From Psychromonas sp. MB-3u-54 (lineage in GTDB: Bacteria > Pseudomonadota > Gammaproteobacteria > Enterobacterales > Psychromonadaceae): a DNA stretch of 64,000 nt. The notes beneath the pieces were generated by a model, which did not search any database, was not told where the DNA came from, and worked only from the letters and a program-made list of their open reading frames with translations. The stretch's first letter is position 1. Every line of letters starts with the position of its first letter. Shown here piece after piece: positions 17,746 through 26,944 of the stretch. A program made the translations under genes and the position numbers. Location: NCBI RefSeq assembly GCF_002836415.1, contig NZ_PJBP01000116.1:42648-106647 (forward strand), given 5' to 3'.

Positions 17746-20034
17746 TTAAGTATTATCACTCTCATAGCTGTAGTTGTAATAACCGTAGCTGTAACGGTTA
17801 CTGCCGGTTTTTTCTACAGCATTTAAGATAGTCCCTTTAACCTCCACGCCTGCTTGAGCCAGCCGCTGTACTGAAATTTCTATTTCTTTAGTGGTGGTTA
17901 TGTCAAAGTGGCCGATTAATAAGGTGGTACCGCAGTGTTCGCCAACGATGCCTGCGTCTGTTACGGCTAATACTGGTGGAGTGTCGACAATAACGATATC
18001 GTAGTTTTCAGCGGCCCAATCTAGTAAGGCTTTAAATCGTGGATGTAATAACAGTTCCGAAGGGTTAGGCGGGACTTTTCCTCTAGTGATAAAGTCCATG
18101 TTTTGTGAGGTTAGATTTTTTATCGCCTGCGCAATGCTGATATTACCCACTAAATAATCTGATAAGCCATTTTCATTGCTTTGAGAGAGTGAACGTGACA
18201 TTCCCCCTTTACGTAAATCCGCATCTATCACTAATACTTTTTGTCCCGCTTTGGCTATCACCCCGGCTAAGTTTCCGGATATAAATGACTTACCAATACC
18301 AGGTGATGGACCGCAGACCATCATGATATTATTTTTTGCTTCCATCATGACAAAATACAGGCTGGTGCGCAGGCTGCGCAGTGCTTCAACAGCTAAATCG
18401 GCACCATTCACCTCACACAACAAAGTATCCAATATTTTGGTACGCTGCTTATTTTTTTTCTTTGCATTGATATCTTTATCTATCTGCACTTGCCCCGCTG
18501 ATTTAGGGATGGAGGCATAAACAGACAAACCCAAAGCTTCTATTTGATCTGGTGACTCTATACCACGATGAAAAGCTGATTTTAATAGAATATAAGCTAC
18601 ACTAAGCATGCCCCCTAACAGGGTAGCCATTACTACTATTAAGGACTTTTTAGGTTTAATTGGCCCTCCAGATACTCTGGCATTATCTAAAATACGTACA
18701 TTACCCACTGTACTTGCCTGTATTATGCTGAGTTCCTGTTTTTTGTTTAACAGTTGCAGATAGATTGCTTGATTCACTTCAACATCACGCATTATACGCA
18801 GTATCGCTTGCTGTTTTTTAGGCAGTTTCTGAATTTTATTATTAAGCGCGTCACGCTGTGACTCAAGCATTTTTCGTTTATCTAACAATGCAATATAAGT
18901 AGGATGTTCTTTCGTAAAGCTTTGTGACATGTCACTTTCTTGAAAGATTAAGTCATTCAGTTGTGCTTCCAGCCCAACCATTTGTTCTAACATAGATGAT
19001 GTCTCAAAGCTTAAATTAATAGAATCATTGTTTTGTTTGTAACGATTCAAAGCATCTTCAAAGGCAGTCAATTTTTGTTTCATTTCTGGCAGATTTGTAT
19101 TGATAAAATCTAAACTACTTTTTGCTTCTGCTGCATTACGGGCCAGATTTTGTAAATAATAGTTGCTGGTAATGTTATCCAAAATATTTTGTATTTGTAT
19201 TCTATCTGACCCCGTAAAAGTGAATAATAACATTCCTGTGTCACCTTTTTCACGGATACTTAAGCTGCCTTTTAACCAATTAATGGCATTCAGATCTGAA
19301 CGTATGCCAATATTGAATTTTTGATTATTTTCACCAGTGATCTGCTCGACTAGTAATCGATAACCGTCTTTTTCTGCCAATACGCCTACCTTACCCGATA
19401 AAATGATCTTATCTTGAGCATCGCTCAATTGGTAAGTTCCGAGCTTATTATCGAGCAAGGTTAAAGAATGCATTTTCTCCTGAGCATCCTTCGGTAATAC
19501 ATAATGAGAGATATTGATAACCCCTTCATGTCCTCTTATTCTGGCAAAGCCCTTACCAAAATAAGGAAAATAAATGGGTGCGGCAACTCTGGTGAGATTG
19601 AGTGCATTAACGGTTTTGCTTAAGACCATTCTTGAGGTGATAATTTCAATTTCAGTCGCCGCTGAGGATTCTTGAGAAAAAACCTCTCCCATACCACTGA
19701 TCATAGAAACTGGGCCACCGCCTTTTTGTTCAATTTGTACTAAGGCATCTGCCTGGTAAATAGGCGTTAGCGATAAGGCGTAGACAATACCAACAGCCAT
19801 AAACATAGCAGTAACAAGTACTACAAACCATTTTCCATCGAGTAACACACCGACTAATTTACCGAGATTGATATCGTCACTGTTGTTGCTGTTTTGTTTT
19901 CTGACACTGGCGGACTGTTTTTCCGCTTTATCTGCTAATAAAACGCTCTTCAAGTTACTTATTTCAGCCACTAACTTACTGATGTCTGAGCTGTTTTGAT
20001 TATTCGATTGGTCTTCTCGGTCTTTATTAATCAT
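17746..20034 (-). CDS. wzc: Wzc-type polysaccharide co-polymerase and tyrosine autokinase
   Basis: A 762-residue inner-membrane protein. The order is a cytoplasmic tail, TM1 near residue 75-95 (WFVVLVTAMFMAVGIVYAL), the Wzz chain-length domain, a large periplasmic coiled-coil region, TM2 near 455-475 preceded by GGPIKPKKS, and then the BY-kinase domain. The kinase shows Walker A GPSPGIGKS, Walker A' VLVIDADLRKGG and Walker B IVIVDTPP. It ends in a tyrosine cluster (RYSYGYYNYSYESD), the autophosphorylation site. It sets chain length and couples to Wza. No wzb-like phosphatase gene lies in the 144 bp between it and wza, unlike the E. coli wza-wzb-wzc order. Confidence 0.95.
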   Translation of the reverse strand: MINKDREDQSNNQNSSDISKLVAEISNLKSVLLADKAEKQSASVRKQNSNNSDDINLGKLVGVLLDGKWFVVLVTAMFMAVGIVYALSLTPIYQADALVQIEQKGGGPVSMISGMGEVFSQESSAATEIEIITSRMVLSKTVNALNLTRVAAPIYFPYFGKGFARIRGHEGVINISHYVLPKDAQEKMHSLTLLDNKLGTYQLSDAQDKIILSGKVGVLAEKDGYRLLVEQITGENNQKFNIGIRSDLNAINWLKGSLSIREKGDTGMLLFTFTGSDRIQIQNILDNITSNYYLQNLARNAAEAKSSLDFINTNLPEMKQKLTAFEDALNRYKQNNDSINLSFETSSMLEQMVGLEAQLNDLIFQESDMSQSFTKEHPTYIALLDKRKMLESQRDALNNKIQKLPKKQQAILRIMRDVEVNQAIYLQLLNKKQELSIIQASTVGNVRILDNARVSGGPIKPKKSLIVVMATLLGGMLSVAYILLKSAFHRGIESPDQIEALGLSVYASIPKSAGQVQIDKDINAKKKNKQRTKILDTLLCEVNGADLAVEALRSLRTSLYFVMMEAKNNIMMVCGPSPGIGKSFISGNLAGVIAKAGQKVLVIDADLRKGGMSRSLSQSNENGLSDYLVGNISIAQAIKNLTSQNMDFITRGKVPPNPSELLLHPRFKALLDWAAENYDIVIVDTPPVLAVTDAGIVGEHCGTTLLIGHFDITTTKEIEISVQRLAQAGVEVKGTILNAVEKTGSNRYSYGYYNYSYESDNT

Positions 20035-20178
20035 TATTTATTTCTTTTTTGATTTTTTTGCCACTATTCGATAACAGCTTCAGTCATCGAATAGTGGTAA
20101 ATATAAAAGGGGATTTATTTTAATTCGTTTTTTTTACACACTATCACACAACCCGCAGCTTATTTGTTAGAAAGTCAC

Positions 20179-21381
20179 TTACCAGTTCTGGATACTTAAG
20201 ATGCTATTAGAAAGATTATCAAATCCACTTATGGAGGGTAATAACTGCGCCATAACACGATTCCAACGTGTCAGTGGTGCCGCTGTCACATAGACAACAT
20301 CATAGGGCTGTAATTCAAATCCGGTGCCCGTCATCAGGGCAGTGGCATCGGTGACATCTAATTGATAAATATTAGCAATAGAGGAGTCAGCCGCATTAGT
20401 TTCAGACTGAGGTTGATTTTTTTGTTGATAACTTTTTAAAAATTCTTGATTTGGCGCATCGCGCTGCGCACTGCGGATCACAAATACACCCGTGGCGTCA
20501 GCACTTATTTCATTAATGCCACCGACACTGGTTAAGGCTTCAGTAATGCTCATACCGGAACGATCGATTTTAAGCAGACTCGGGCTGCCAACATCACCTA
20601 GCACAAATATTTTTTGCTCATCATTATTGGGGATATGCAGAATATCCCCCTCCTGCATCAGGCGGTTTTGAGTTAACTCACCATCTTGTATTAATTTATA
20701 AAGCGAGATGCTTTCTGACTGACCTGCTCGGGTAAGGGTGACGTTACGCCAATCAGCGACTTCCGTTAAACCTCCGCCTTGATTGATGGCATCGAGCAGG
20801 GTTAATGGCACATTGGTAATAAATTGTTGTCCGGGTTGTACTATCTCACCTATCACATAGACTTTTTGCGAACGAAAAGCGGCAAGATTAACATCCACTT
20901 GCGGCGAATTAACGAATTTGCTCAGTTTATCTGCGAGCAATTTACCGATTTCAACCACTGTTTTGCCCTGTACATCAACAAAACCGACATAGGGGTAAAA
21001 TATTTTCCCATTGGAATGTACCCAATGTCCAGCTTCCTCTGCACTACGATAAGAGCCGGCCGGAATGGTTAATTCAGGGTGCCCCCAAACAGTAATGTTT
21101 AAGACATCACCGGCTCCAACACGATATTCGTATTGTGCCACTTTTTTATCTAAGGCTGGGTTAGTTTGCAGTTGACCATGAACGTTAGAATTTTCACTGT
21201 ATTGCCGCACAAAGGAGGGAGATAAAGGGTAGACATTGACCGATTCTATTTTTTGATTATCGGGGGTATTAGTTTGCACGATATTTTTGTCGCTGACAGT
21301 CAGATGGGAGCCTGGAATAGTACAACCCGTCACGATAATAATAGAAATTAATGGTAATAATATTTTAGATACAATTTTCAT
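20179..21381 (-). CDS. wza: Outer-membrane polysaccharide export lipoprotein Wza
   Basis: A 400-residue outer-membrane lipoprotein with signal peptide and lipobox IIVTGC, Cys20 being the lipidated residue. It contains the polysaccharide export domain (YEYRVGAGDVLNITVWGHPE at about 85-104) followed by two SLBB-type domains (VYVIGEIVQPGQQ and IFVLGDVGSPS) and a C-terminal amphipathic segment (LTRWNRVMAQLLPSISGF) that would form the Wza helical barrel. It is a little longer than E. coli Wza. First gene of the locus, 118 bp downstream of the JUMPstart/ops element, so it should be the first beneficiary of RfaH-type antitermination. Confidence 0.95.
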   Translation of the reverse strand: MKIVSKILLPLISIIIVTGCTIPGSHLTVSDKNIVQTNTPDNQKIESVNVYPLSPSFVRQYSENSNVHGQLQTNPALDKKVAQYEYRVGAGDVLNITVWGHPELTIPAGSYRSAEEAGHWVHSNGKIFYPYVGFVDVQGKTVVEIGKLLADKLSKFVNSPQVDVNLAAFRSQKVYVIGEIVQPGQQFITNVPLTLLDAINQGGGLTEVADWRNVTLTRAGQSESISLYKLIQDGELTQNRLMQEGDILHIPNNDEQKIFVLGDVGSPSLLKIDRSGMSITEALTSVGGINEISADATGVFVIRSAQRDAPNQEFLKSYQQKNQPQSETNAADSSIANIYQLDVTDATALMTGTGFELQPYDVVYVTAAPLTRWNRVMAQLLPSISGFDNLSNSILSIQNW

Positions 21382-21498
21382 TTTTTTTCTTATAGTTGAG
21401 AGCAGTAAAAAGTCAGTTTAAGATCAGGATAAAACATAATTCAGCCAGTTTATGATTTTAGATTTGTTTGTCAGGAATTTTTTAGAATAGTTTTAGGC

Positions 21499-21533
21499 AT
21501 GCTACCGCCCCTAAATCACCAGGATCTAGCAGG
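21499..21533 (-). promoter_or_regulatory. JUMPstart element with ops core upstream of wza
   Basis: On the minus strand, GGCGGTAGCAT at 21509-21499 fits the ops consensus GGCGGTAGNNT. It is preceded by CTGGTGATTTAGGG, which resembles the rest of the JUMPstart sequence. It lies in the leader of wza, in the right orientation, about 40 bases downstream of the predicted transcription start. This is the known site where RNA polymerase pauses and recruits RfaH for long polysaccharide operons. Confidence 0.85.
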
Positions 21534-21553
21534 GGTAAATAAAAAATAGAGTT

Positions 21554-21582
21554 ATTATCCATATTTTTATGACTCAGGTCAA
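21554..21582 (-). promoter_or_regulatory. Predicted sigma-70 promoter of the EPS operon
   Basis: TTGACC (21582-21577) and GATAAT (21559-21554) are separated by 17 bases on the minus strand. Transcription would start near 21547 and run through the ops element before wza. The match and spacing are good; the start site is inferred. Confidence 0.65.
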
Positions 21583-22134
21583 ATTAACATTATTGTTTTT
21601 TGATTTTTTTGTACTATGCATAACACATTTAAATCAGTGCTATAAATTCAACGATAGTTCAGTTTTATCGTCAGCACTCGCATCAGTACTATCAAAAAAT
21701 TCGGCTCTGTGTACTTTTTCACCAAAGCCCTAGTAAATTAAGGGTTTTACTTGGTAGTGCATGCACACACCGTTGGGCCTGAGACTTTAGGCTTCACCTT
21801 TATTTCCTAGAAACATAGTTTTTTTGCAGGCTTACACGTGAGGTGTTTGATTTGATTTTTATTGTTTCAGATCTGCTCTTCATAATACGGTGATGCAGCA
21901 TTGTTTTTTTTTAGGCTTTTGTTTGAGGCATGAGGTTTAACTTTTTTTGTTAAGTTTTTCGCCTTTGACGGCGAGGTGATGTCGTATTGGTTTTGTAGGG
22001 TGCGCTCCGCGCACCGATTTGGGTGGTGATGACACATTAGGTTTTTTTAGGCTTTAGCTTGAGGCGTCTGGTTTAACTTCGAGTTGCGGGCTTCGAGCCT
22101 TTGAGCTTTGAGCTTTGAGCTTTGAGCTTTGAGT

Positions 22135-22150
22135 ACGCTACCGCCACCAG
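22135..22150 (-). promoter_or_regulatory. Second ops element, distal to the EPS promoter
   Basis: GGCGGTAGCGT at 22145-22135 is an exact ops match, preceded by CTGGT, on the minus strand and pointing at wza from about 750 bp upstream. It has only a shortened JUMPstart and is followed by CTTTGAG-type heptamer repeats. I see no clear promoter just upstream of it. Confidence 0.6.
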
Positions 22151-22580
22151 AACGTGCAATTCTAGAGTGGTATTGGTTAAACTATTCTGTGCATTCTAAG
22201 GTCATTGTGTGAAACTTTTATGACAGTCGCTGTTTTTTCTTGCCACACTCTGCGTGATGATGCCGCACTGCTTATTTGTAGGCTTTCGCTTGTGAGGTTT
22301 TGGTTTAACTTTCTTGGTTGGTCTTTCGCCTTTGATGGCGAGAAACCGAAATGCAGTTCGTAGGGTGCGCTCCGCGCACCAATTTGCGTGGTGATACCAT
22401 ATTGATTATTCGTAAGCCTTCGCTTGTTAGCTTTTGGTTCAACTTTCGTTGTTGGTCTTTCGCCCTTGATGGCGACTTTACTTCTCTTTGAACGAGGAAT
22501 TCGTCGCCGCATTGGTTCTTTGTAAGCCTTCGCTTGTGAGCTTTTGGTTTAACTTTCTTTGTTGGTCTTTCGCCCTTGAC

Positions 22581-22705
22581 GGCGACTAGACGATGAGAAA
22601 CCGAAACGTAGTTTCGCAGTTCGAAGGAGTCATGTTCTTTGAACGGCCAAAGAGAAGTAAGCAAGAGAAAAGCCGCCCGAGACGTTTTTTTATCTTGCGC
22701 TGCCC
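22581..22705. repeat. 125-bp dispersed repeat, copy 1
   Basis: From GGCGACTAGACGATGAG to CTTGCGCTGCCC this matches 24732-24855 almost base for base over about 125 bp. A truncated third start lies near 25347. No transposase or terminal inverted repeat is visible. Confidence 0.85.
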
Positions 22706-23653
22706 ACCTGTTTTTAACGCACCAGTTCGGACAGCACATCCCTGTGCAGAGCCGAACTTAGGGGAAACAACAAGGGCACGCAGAGCTTAGCCCGCTCATA
22801 AACCTGAACTGACGTTCAATTCACTCCTATTTCCCCTTGCTAAAACAGGCGTTCACCACAAGAAAAACGGTCGGGAATCTTCGTAGCCGCATTGGTTTGG
22901 TTTATTTATAAAAAGGCTTAGTTTAACTTTCTTGGTTGGTCTTTCGCCTTTGACGGCGAGGTGATACCGCATTGGTTTTTTGTAAGCTTTCGCTTGTGAG
23001 CGCTTGGTTTAACTGTCTTGGTTGGTCTTTCGCCCTTGACGGAATGGTGATGCTGCATTGGTTTTGTAGGGTGCGCTCCGCACCGATTGTTGCTGCTTGC
23101 GGTGCATAGAATGCACCCTACCGATAACTGCCCGCCTGCTTGGATCTACGTGGTGGTGACGCATTGGTTTTTTATACGCTTCCGCTTGCTAAAGTTATCG
23201 TTCGGATTAGAAAAATGGACGGGAATCTTCGTAGCCGTATTGGTTTGGTATTCTAATGTATTGGATTTCCGATTAAGTGACTTCAAGAATGACAGGTTCC
23301 GTCATCTTCAAAGTGTTTTGTTGAAGATCTCGTTGAGTCATGGTGCTACCTGCTGGAGTGCTGAAGGCCAGTGTATTCTTGGAACTGAGCCTTCAGGCTC
23401 GGCTATTTATTTGCGGTGAACTAACAGATTGACTTTTGCGCTATGTGCGCTGGTAACGGCAGGCAGAGCTTAGCCCCTTAATGACGGGGAATGATGGAGG
23501 GGGGGCGGAACTAAGCCTTCAGGCTCAGCTTGTTTAGATTCTTGATTAAAAGATCTTAGGAATGACACTGCCATTATTCACACCTCCGAGAGTTTTTGAT
23601 CGGAGGTCTGAATTGAACTGACTAAGCGCTGCGGGCCGTTAGCCATTTATCGG

Positions 23654-24082
23654 TCATTCTCTATTAAATATTTTTTCAAGTTGATTTAAACCACTTTCAG
23701 CAAAATCAAATAGCGCTGAGTAGGTGGCTTTTTTTATCACTGCTCGGATAATTTCAGGCTCGATATTCAAATAGTCATGTACCAATGCATTTCTCATCCC
23801 AATTATTTTACGCCAAGGCACTTCATTAACGGATTCAACACCTTGCTGCGATAATTTTTCAAAAGCAGAATAAGCATCTGCGGGAGCCACTTTATTTAGG
23901 GCATAACACCAATGCTTGGCGATGCCGATACAAGCCTCTATAAGCACTTGCAGTGTCCGCTCCGATGCGCGATATTCATAACGACTTAATACACGCTATT
24001 CTGTAATTTCAGTTAAGCCTTGTAATTCACTTTTTAACCCTGCGAGGTGCTCGCGCAGTGAAAAGATATAGGTATCATCCAT
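23654..24082 (-). pseudogene. hepT: HepT-like HEPN toxin with in-frame amber codon
   Basis: Read from the ATG at 24082 the frame encodes MDDTYIFSLREH onward, meets TAG at 23998-23996 (codon 29), then continues open to 23654 for a total of 142 codons. That is the usual HepT size. The downstream part holds the HEPN RNase signature RNALVHDY (RX4HXY, read-through residues 97-104), including the tyrosine that the MNT partner adenylylates in characterised pairs. The start overlaps the stop of the antitoxin gene by eight bases. Either the toxin is inactivated, or it is expressed by amber read-through or from the internal GTG at 23947 (97 residues, still with the motif but lacking the first helix). 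Confidence 0.8.
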
Positions 24083-24485
24083 AAATAACCTTCATGTTTT
24101 TGTAGTGATATAAATGATCTATTTCCCATTTCGACATGATGCGTTGCTGTTCTTGAAGCTGCTTGGAAATATTTTTACTTAATAATAACTGACCACTTTT
24201 AAGCACTGACATTGCGATTGGAATAGGTGCATTATTCATATCTAAGATACTTAAATCACCTTCCTGCAAATTTAGTTTTTTTTGCCATTCGATGCCTAAC
24301 AACTCAGGACGTATTCTGCGCTCAATGACGTCATCAACCCATGTTTTAAACACAACCGCTAAATCGATATCGCTATGCTCATGCGCACACCCTTTTGCGT
24401 AAGAGCCATAAAGCCACAGCACTTCAATATCATCATGTTCTTGAGCAAGTTTTAATATTTTCGGTTTTAATTTTTTGAAATTCAT
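24075..24485 (-). CDS. mntA: MNT-type nucleotidyltransferase antitoxin (MntA-like)
   Basis: A 136-residue minimal nucleotidyltransferase. The catalytic signature GSX10DXD is present as GSYAKGCAHEHSDID (residues 27-41), with a further acidic residue in GDLSILD. In type VII HEPN/MNT modules this protein neutralises the RNase by adding AMP to a tyrosine near its RX4H motif. The ATG at 24485 is used rather than the GTG one codon upstream. It is intact, unlike its toxin partner, with which it overlaps by eight bases (ATGGATGA). The pair is isolated within repeat-rich DNA, which fits an acquired or decaying module. Confidence 0.9.
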   Translation of the reverse strand: MNFKKLKPKILKLAQEHDDIEVLWLYGSYAKGCAHEHSDIDLAVVFKTWVDDVIERRIRPELLGIEWQKKLNLQEGDLSILDMNNAPIPIAMSVLKSGQLLLSKNISKQLQEQQRIMSKWEIDHLYHYKNMKVIYG

Positions 24486-24488
24486 CAC

Positions 24489-25551
24489 TGCACCTGAAAA
24501 AACTCGGGGGACAACTCTTTTATTTTGCCGTTCTTTTTTTATTTACTTTTTACTACAGTAACTATACGGCGAACCAGTGAATAATGCACTTTAATATGAT
24601 CCCCTATTTGCTGTATTCTTTAACTGCCCGCCTGAAGGCGGGATTCCAATTTGGTGATACCGCATTGTTTTTTGTAGGCTTTCGCTTGTGAGCTTTTGGT
24701 TTTAATTCTTAGAGGGAGTTTCGCCTTTGATGGCGACTAGACGATGAGAAACCGAAACGCAGTTTCGTAGTTCGAGGGAGTCATGTTCTTTGAACGGCCA
24801 AAGAGAAGTAAGCAAGAGAAAAGCCGCTCAGACGTTTTTTTATCTTGCGCTGCCCTACGCCTTTCAGGTCGTTGTCGTAAATTCCAACGTTCAAATTTTT
24901 TCCTGAAAAATTTGTCGCTCCATGTTTCCTCTTGCTAAAACAGTCGTTCATTGCAAGAAAAATGGACGGGGATTCGTAGACGCATTGGTTTGGTTTATTT
25001 ATAAAAAGGCTTGGATTTCCCCGCTTTTATATGAAATAAAAGTATATATCCCAAACATCCAAGGCATCTGATTTAACTTTTATTGTTGGTATTTCGCTTT
25101 CTTTATTGTTGTTGCCACACTCTGCGGATGATGCTGCATTGGTTTTTTGTTGTTCGTAGGGTGCGCTCCGCGCACCGATTGTTGCTGCTTGCGGTGCATA
25201 GAATGCACCCTACCGATAACTGCCTATCTGTTTCTAACGCACCGATTCGGATCTGCGTGGTGGTGATACATAGGTTTTTTGTAGGCTTTCGCTTGTGAGC
25301 GCATGACTTAGCTTTTATGCTTTTATTGTTGGAGTTCTGCCCTTGATGGCGAGTAGACGATGAGATTCCCGACAGGACAACTCGGGAATGACTCGGGAAT
25401 GACTCGGGGTGGGGATTTGGGAATGACGGGGCTTTATTAGCTAAGCCCGCCTGAAGGCTGGATACCAAATGGTGTTTCACCTGAAGACGAAATTCCGGTA
25501 TTTTTCGGAACTGAGCCTTCAGGCTCGGCTGTTTTTCTAAAGCAGATGCGG
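24489..25551. repeat. Intergenic repeat field, second block
   Basis: No gene seen. It contains a CCCGCC-TGAA-GGCGGG hairpin near 24628, the second copy of the 125-bp repeat, further units of the roughly 80-bp repeat (24650, 25060, 25255), a complete GTAGGGTGCGC element at 25156-25220, short tandem GGGAATGACTC units near 25383, and a GAGCC-TTCA-GGCTC hairpin at about 25507. Confidence 0.8.
24732..24855. repeat. 125-bp dispersed repeat, copy 2
   Basis: Near-identical to 22581-22705; the visible differences are a few substitutions and a one-base change near GCCGCTCAGACG. Confidence 0.85.
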
Positions 25552-26781
25552 TTAAGCCAGTGCCTGTTCGAAATCAGCTATTAAGTCGGCGGTATTTTCG
25601 ATACCAATTGAACAACGTACCATGGCCTCACTGATGCCCATTTCCTGGCGGGTCGCAAGTCCCATCTCATGATAGATTGTCGGTGCAACCGGTAAAGCTA
25701 AGGTACGGTTATCACCCAGGTGGGTTGCGCTGATCACCAGTTTCAGTTTATTTAATAATTCACAACAATCTTCACCGGCAATAAGATCAAAACTTAACAT
25801 TGCCCCGAAGTCTTTAAATAAACGTTTGGCGGTTTGATGTTGAGGGTGATCTTTGAGTCCCGGATAATAGACCTTGGCAACTTTCGGATGCTGCGCTAAG
25901 AATTCCGCTAATATGCCGGCATTTTCACACTGGCGCTGCATGCGCAGTTCCATTGTTTCACTGCCGACGGAAATAAGGTGTGCGGTTTGCGAACTGATAC
26001 AAGCCCCCATATCTCTTAAGCCTTTTTTCTTTATTTGGCCTATGCCCCACATTTTGCTGTCACCCGTGCGGTAAGCTTCAAAAATATTCGGGTAAGTTTG
26101 CCAGTCAAATAATCCGGTATCGGTGACTGAGCCGCCCAAGGCATTACCATGCCCGGCAACATATTTAGAAAGGGAGGTGATGATCAGGCTTGCTTTGACT
26201 TTTACCGCATCAAACAGGTAACTGGAAGTCAACGTATTATCAACTACATACACTAAACCTTGCGCTTCACAAAAATCACCAATCTCATCTAAGGCGCTAA
26301 TTTGAGTCGCGGGATTCGCGATAGTTTCAACAAAAAGCATTCGGGTATTAGGTTGCTGTGCGGCTTTTACTTGTTCAATGTCAGTTGAATCTACAAAAGT
26401 AACTTCGATACCATAACCTTCAAGCGTACCAATCATGCTTCTGGTATTGCCAAAAAGATAATGGCTGCAAATAAGGTGATCACCGTTTTTTAACAGGGTT
26501 AAAAATGTGGTCACTATTGCGGACATGCCGCATGAAAAAACCAGCGTCGCTATGCCATTATCCATCTGTTTTATTTTATGCTGCAATGCATCAATAGTGG
26601 GTGTGGATGAGCGCGCATAAGCATGACCCGGCTTTGTACCTTGGAAAACATCAATTAAACCCTGCACATCTGCGAAGCCATAGGGGACAGAATTATGGAT
26701 AGGAGCATGTATTGCACCATATTCTAATTCCAGAAGATGGTCTGAATGCACTATTTTTGTTGTAAATCCTTGTTCTGACAT
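25552..26781 (-). CDS. Cys/Met-metabolism PLP-dependent enzyme (cystathionine gamma-synthase family)
   Basis: A 409-residue fold-type I PLP enzyme of the trans-sulfuration family. The PLP lysine is in ITSLSKYVAGHGNALGG, the cofactor-stacking region is SCGMSAIVTTFLTLL, the aspartate is in VYVVDNTLTSSY, and the C-terminal domain has SATHLGDNRTLALPV. Members include cystathionine gamma-synthase, cystathionine lyases, methionine gamma-lyase and O-acetylhomoserine sulfhydrylase; the exact reaction cannot be assigned. The AAGGAA ribosome site supports the ATG at 26781. It stands alone between two repeat fields, with no pathway neighbour. Confidence 0.88.
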   Translation of the reverse strand: MSEQGFTTKIVHSDHLLELEYGAIHAPIHNSVPYGFADVQGLIDVFQGTKPGHAYARSSTPTIDALQHKIKQMDNGIATLVFSCGMSAIVTTFLTLLKNGDHLICSHYLFGNTRSMIGTLEGYGIEVTFVDSTDIEQVKAAQQPNTRMLFVETIANPATQISALDEIGDFCEAQGLVYVVDNTLTSSYLFDAVKVKASLIITSLSKYVAGHGNALGGSVTDTGLFDWQTYPNIFEAYRTGDSKMWGIGQIKKKGLRDMGACISSQTAHLISVGSETMELRMQRQCENAGILAEFLAQHPKVAKVYYPGLKDHPQHQTAKRLFKDFGAMLSFDLIAGEDCCELLNKLKLVISATHLGDNRTLALPVAPTIYHEMGLATRQEMGISEAMVRCSIGIENTADLIADFEQALA

Positions 26782-26944
26782 CAAAATTCCTTGGTAATCT
26801 AATTAAATTCAACGGTGCGAGCATTATACAGAGATAGGGAACTAAATTAAAATCCATCTATAGAGCATTTTGGTCTTTTTTAGTCCTTTATTGAGGGGGA
26901 CAAAAAACCGCTTAATAAATTAATCGGTTTTTTCGCAAGACAGT

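Larger units (their letters stand above)
21720..23640. repeat. Intergenic repeat field upstream of the EPS operon
   Basis: No convincing gene. The stretch is built of recurring units. A segment of about 80 bp with GCTTTCGCTTGTGAGC, TGGTTTAACTTTC and the small hairpin TCGCC-TTGA-CGGCGA appears near 21900, 22040, 22265, 22400, 22510, 22910 and 22980. Palindromic GTAGGGTGCGC elements occur at 21995, 22360 and 23066. A GAGCC-TTCA-GGCTC hairpin lies near 23390 and 23510. Open frames here, including those of 111 and 144 codons, are translations of the repeats. Confidence 0.8.

Noticed and set aside
22177..22790. Open frames of 111, 144 and 65 codons
   Set aside because: They run through the intergenic repeat units, have no known domain and repeat internally.
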